Below are positions 14,016 through 15,952 of a stretch of 15,952 nucleotides of DNA, piece by piece (position 1 is the first letter of the stretch; the number at the start of each line of letters is the position of its first letter). A model generated the notes under the pieces. It saw nothing but the letters and a program-made list of their open reading frames with translations, was not told the origin of the DNA and made no database searches. Source of the DNA: Clostridiales bacterium. Lineage in GTDB: Bacteria > Bacillota > Clostridia > Oscillospirales > CAG-382. The DNA lies in contig QAKH01000101.1 of NCBI GenBank assembly GCA_003343885.1, positions 1 to 15,952 of the forward strand, written 5' to 3'. Both the position numbers and the translations under genes were made by a program.

Positions 14016-14968
14016 TCATCCTCCTTTGATTAATAACTCTATCGCACCGGAAATCTTTTGTCTGGCTTTCGTCAGTTTGGATATATCCAGTTCGCTTAAG
14101 TAATAACGTGTCGTTTTCTCCGAGCTATGTCCCAACGCTTGGCTGATGATGGCTACCGGTACTTCATTTTCTAAGGCCGCCGATGCCCATGAATGGCGTG
14201 TGACATAAGATGTAAGCCGTATCGGGAAACCCTGCTCGATTCCGACTCTTTCAATTCTTTGTTGTGCAAAGCCAGGCGGTACTTGTATTGCGCATGGGTG
14301 AGTCGCTCCACGTCTGGCAGGATGGGGAACAAGAAACGTCTCTTACCATCGGCCGGCCTATATTTCCGAATCAGCTGCCACATGCCATCGGATATCTCCA
14401 TGCGTATCTGCGATCCGGTTTTTTTCCGTTTGTAGACCAGTTCGTTGCCACGGATATTCTTTTGAGTAAGGTATGCCATATCGACGAAGGGCATACCGCA
14501 AGCTAGGAAACTGAAAAGGCAAAGGTCGGTTGTAAGTTCCCGCTGCGGATCCTCTTTCTCCTCACGAGTCTCGGCCAACCGGTAAATGAGTGAGACAGCA
14601 ACGGCCCTCTTGGTGGTGGGCGCACGTCTCAGCTTCATCCCTGCGAAAGGAGACTCCTCTGGGTGCAGCAACCCCTCGTACAAGGCGGCGTTGTAGACGG
14701 CGCGGAGGGCACTGAGGTAGGAATTGATGGAATTGGCAGCCAGCCTTCGCTGCTGTAGGTAAGCGGTGAAGTCGGTCACCGTGGTTTTGCTGATCGCCCC
14801 CATACGCATCTCCTTATCCCCCGCGAACCGTAGGAAATGGCCAATGGCTACTTGATATAGCTCAGCGGTAGCCATCTTGTTTAACGCTCGTTTCTGTCGG
14901 ATCCGTCCTTCCGCATATGTCTGCAACAGGGGAGAAACTTCTTTTCTCTTCTTTCTTTTCTGTATCAT
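14016..14968 (-). pseudogene. Tyrosine recombinase (shufflon/invertase type), frameshifted
   Basis: A site-specific tyrosine recombinase of about 316 residues if repaired, the usual Bacteroidales length. The N-terminal SAM-like core-binding domain (MATAELYQVAIGHFLRFAG to LSALRAVYNAALYEGLL) and the first half of the catalytic domain (LCLFSFLACGMPFVDMAYL) lie in one frame, which runs into a stop at 14171. The rest lies in another frame from about 14246: VGIEQGFPIRLTSYVTRHSW, then ISQALGHSSEKTTRYYLSEL with the second catalytic Arg, the His and the Tyr nucleophile, ending TGA at 14016. Loss of one A in the run at 14249-14251 would explain it (KELK-R-VGIEQ restored). The encoded product lacks the nucleophile and should be inactive. 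Position 157 is Cys where many relatives have the first catalytic Arg. A sequencing error at the frameshift cannot be excluded. Confidence 0.85.
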
Positions 14969-14993
14969 GTCTTGTTGTTAAATGGTGAATAAC

Positions 14994-15024
14994 TTGCGAA
15001 AATAAAGCATAGTTTATATCTTTG
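14994..15024 (+). promoter_or_regulatory. Bacteroidetes-type promoter for the B12 riboswitch-receptor transcript
   Basis: A TTGC element (14994-14997), a 19-bp spacer, then TATCTTTG (15017-15024), a full match to the Bacteroidetes -7 consensus TAnnTTTG. Transcription would begin around 15030, just ahead of the riboswitch. Confidence 0.7.
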
Positions 15025-15034
15025 TGACCGATTG

Positions 15035-15207
15035 TGGTGTAACTGTCGCCAGTTCCGGTGGCGGTTAGTAAAAGGGAATCCGGTGCGAGTCCGGAGCTGT
15101 ACCCGTAGCTGTAAGTCCTTGTAGCCCCGGCGAATCTTGTTGCCACTGCCTATCGGATAGGTGGGAAGGTAGCCGACAGAGGGTGGACGAGCCAGAAAAC
15201 CTGCCAT
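15035..15207 (+). promoter_or_regulatory. Cobalamin (vitamin B12) riboswitch
   Basis: An RNA element that binds adenosyl- or other cobalamins and shuts down expression when B12 is plentiful. Seen are the conserved core GGGAATCCGGTGCGAGTCCG, the CTGTACCCG-GCTGTAAG stretch, GCCACTG, GGGAAGG, and the terminal B12 box AGCCAGAAAACCTGCC (15190-15205). It precedes a BtuB-like receptor by 53 nt, with a typical Bacteroidetes promoter before it. The boundaries are approximate. The expression platform (translational or transcriptional) lies in 15206-15260, where GACGT and ACGTT-like segments could pair. Confidence 0.93.
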
Positions 15208-15260
15208 GATTTTGTTATGCGACGTTTCGGGTGAAGACGTTGGTAAACCTAAGAATTATT

Positions 15261-15952
15261 ATGCGAGATTTATATTTTATAAGATGTCTGTGCGTTTTTA
15301 GCGTATGGCTATTGTCTTTGGGTGCCGTTTCCGGTCAACAGATCGATACGACGGCCTATCACGAGCTTTCCGGGGTGGAAGTGGTGGAGAAGGTACGTCC
15401 GTCGGTCACCCGTGAAGGTACGCCTTTGCAAATTATGGACCGGGCGGGAATCGATCGCTTGGGAGTACAAGACCTATCCGAGGCCGTGAAACGCTTCTCG
15501 GGAGTTACGGTACAGGATTATGGGGGGATCGGAGGATTGAAAACGGTCTCGGTACGTAGCTTGGGAGCGAAGCATACCGCCGTCAGTTACGATGGGGTGA
15601 CGATTACGGATGCGCAAAGCGGGCAAGTCGATATCAGCCGTTTCTCGTTGGATAACGTGGAGATGGTTTCCTTATCGATCGGACAATCGGATGACATCTT
15701 CCAAACGGCAAGGGTGTATGCCTCGGCAGGAGCCTTGAATATACAAACCGGAAAGCCCACGTTTAAAGACAAATCGTTTCATACTTATCTTAAGGTTAAG
15801 GGAGGTTCCTTCGGGCTTTTTAATCCTGTGCTGCATTATGATCAAAAATTAGGAAAGCGTTGGAGCGCATCCTTACATGGTGATTTCGTGCGTGCGGATG
15901 GACAATATCCCTATACATTAATTAATGGGGAATTGGAAACGAGAGAGAAGCG
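15261..15952 (+). CDS. btuB: BtuB-like TonB-dependent outer-membrane receptor, N-terminal part (runs off window)
   Basis: The first 230 codons of a TonB-dependent receptor, presumably for vitamin B12 because a cobalamin riboswitch lies directly upstream. The signal peptide is MRDLYFIRCLCVFSVWLLSL, cut near AVSG|QQ. The plug domain follows: a TonB-box-like segment LSGVEVVEKV, then ATP-free plug motifs LSEAVKRFSGVTVQDYGGIG, LKTVSVRSLGAKHTAVSYDG and SASAGALNI-like YASAGALNI. The beginning of the barrel (YLKVKGGSFGLFNP) closes the window. There is no N-terminal CarboxypepD-like extension, so it is not a SusC-type receptor. ATG at 15261 is the first Met giving a signal peptide. The gene continues past 15952, so length and downstream partners cannot be judged. 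Confidence 0.9.
   Translation, partial: MRDLYFIRCLCVFSVWLLSLGAVSGQQIDTTAYHELSGVEVVEKVRPSVTREGTPLQIMDRAGIDRLGVQDLSEAVKRFSGVTVQDYGGIGGLKTVSVRSLGAKHTAVSYDGVTITDAQSGQVDISRFSLDNVEMVSLSIGQSDDIFQTARVYASAGALNIQTGKPTFKDKSFHTYLKVKGGSFGLFNPVLHYDQKLGKRWSASLHGDFVRADGQYPYTLINGELETREK

Overview
The window looks like chromosome from a Bacteroidales gut commensal, most probably Parabacteroides or a close relative. The evidence is a complete type V (FimA/Mfa1-like) fimbrial locus, a cobalamin riboswitch in front of a BtuB-like TonB-dependent receptor, a Bacteroidetes-type promoter (TTGC, 19 bp, TATCTTTG), and a shufflon-type tyrosine recombinase. The genus is inferred from gene content and not proven.

Layout. 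Positions 1-1344 (+) carry the C-terminal four fifths of a YidE/AspT-family transporter, followed by a likely terminator. Positions 1430-1887 hold no intact gene: there is a 3' remnant of an Rpn-type nuclease/transposase and an 84-nt imperfect hairpin. From 13530 down to 1888, eight genes lie on the minus strand with short gaps and read as one fimbrial locus. In transcription order they are: a protein of five HTH-like repeats, a DUF3575 beta-barrel, a DUF3868/OmpA-like protein, an HU-like DNA-binding protein, the Mfa1-type stalk pilin, an Mfa2/FimB-type anchor, a second fimbrillin, and a 1034-residue tip protein (DUF4906-like with a FISUMP-like C-terminus). Structured intergenic DNA lies on both sides of the stalk-pilin gene.

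Upstream of the locus is a 485-bp non-coding control region (13531-14015). It contains an 18-bp exact inverted repeat (13558-13575 against 13953-13970), a second direct copy at 13987, and a related palindrome at 13867. Next to it is a tyrosine recombinase gene (14968-14016) broken by a frameshift before its C-terminal catalytic residues. The simplest reading is a phase-variable fimbrial switch whose own recombinase is now dead. An operator array for the HTH-repeat protein is a real alternative, and I found no canonical Bacteroidetes -7 box in the segment in either orientation.

How the parts fit. Three subunits are lipoproteins with a basic-residue/Ala site about 31-37 residues after the lipidated Cys (R57, R55, K56), as expected for protease-activated strand exchange. 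The anchor lacks that site. It instead carries a (Pro-Asp) linker followed by a tail that closely copies the C-terminal strand of the stalk pilin. The right edge (15261-15952, +) is an unrelated vitamin B12 uptake unit that continues beyond the window.
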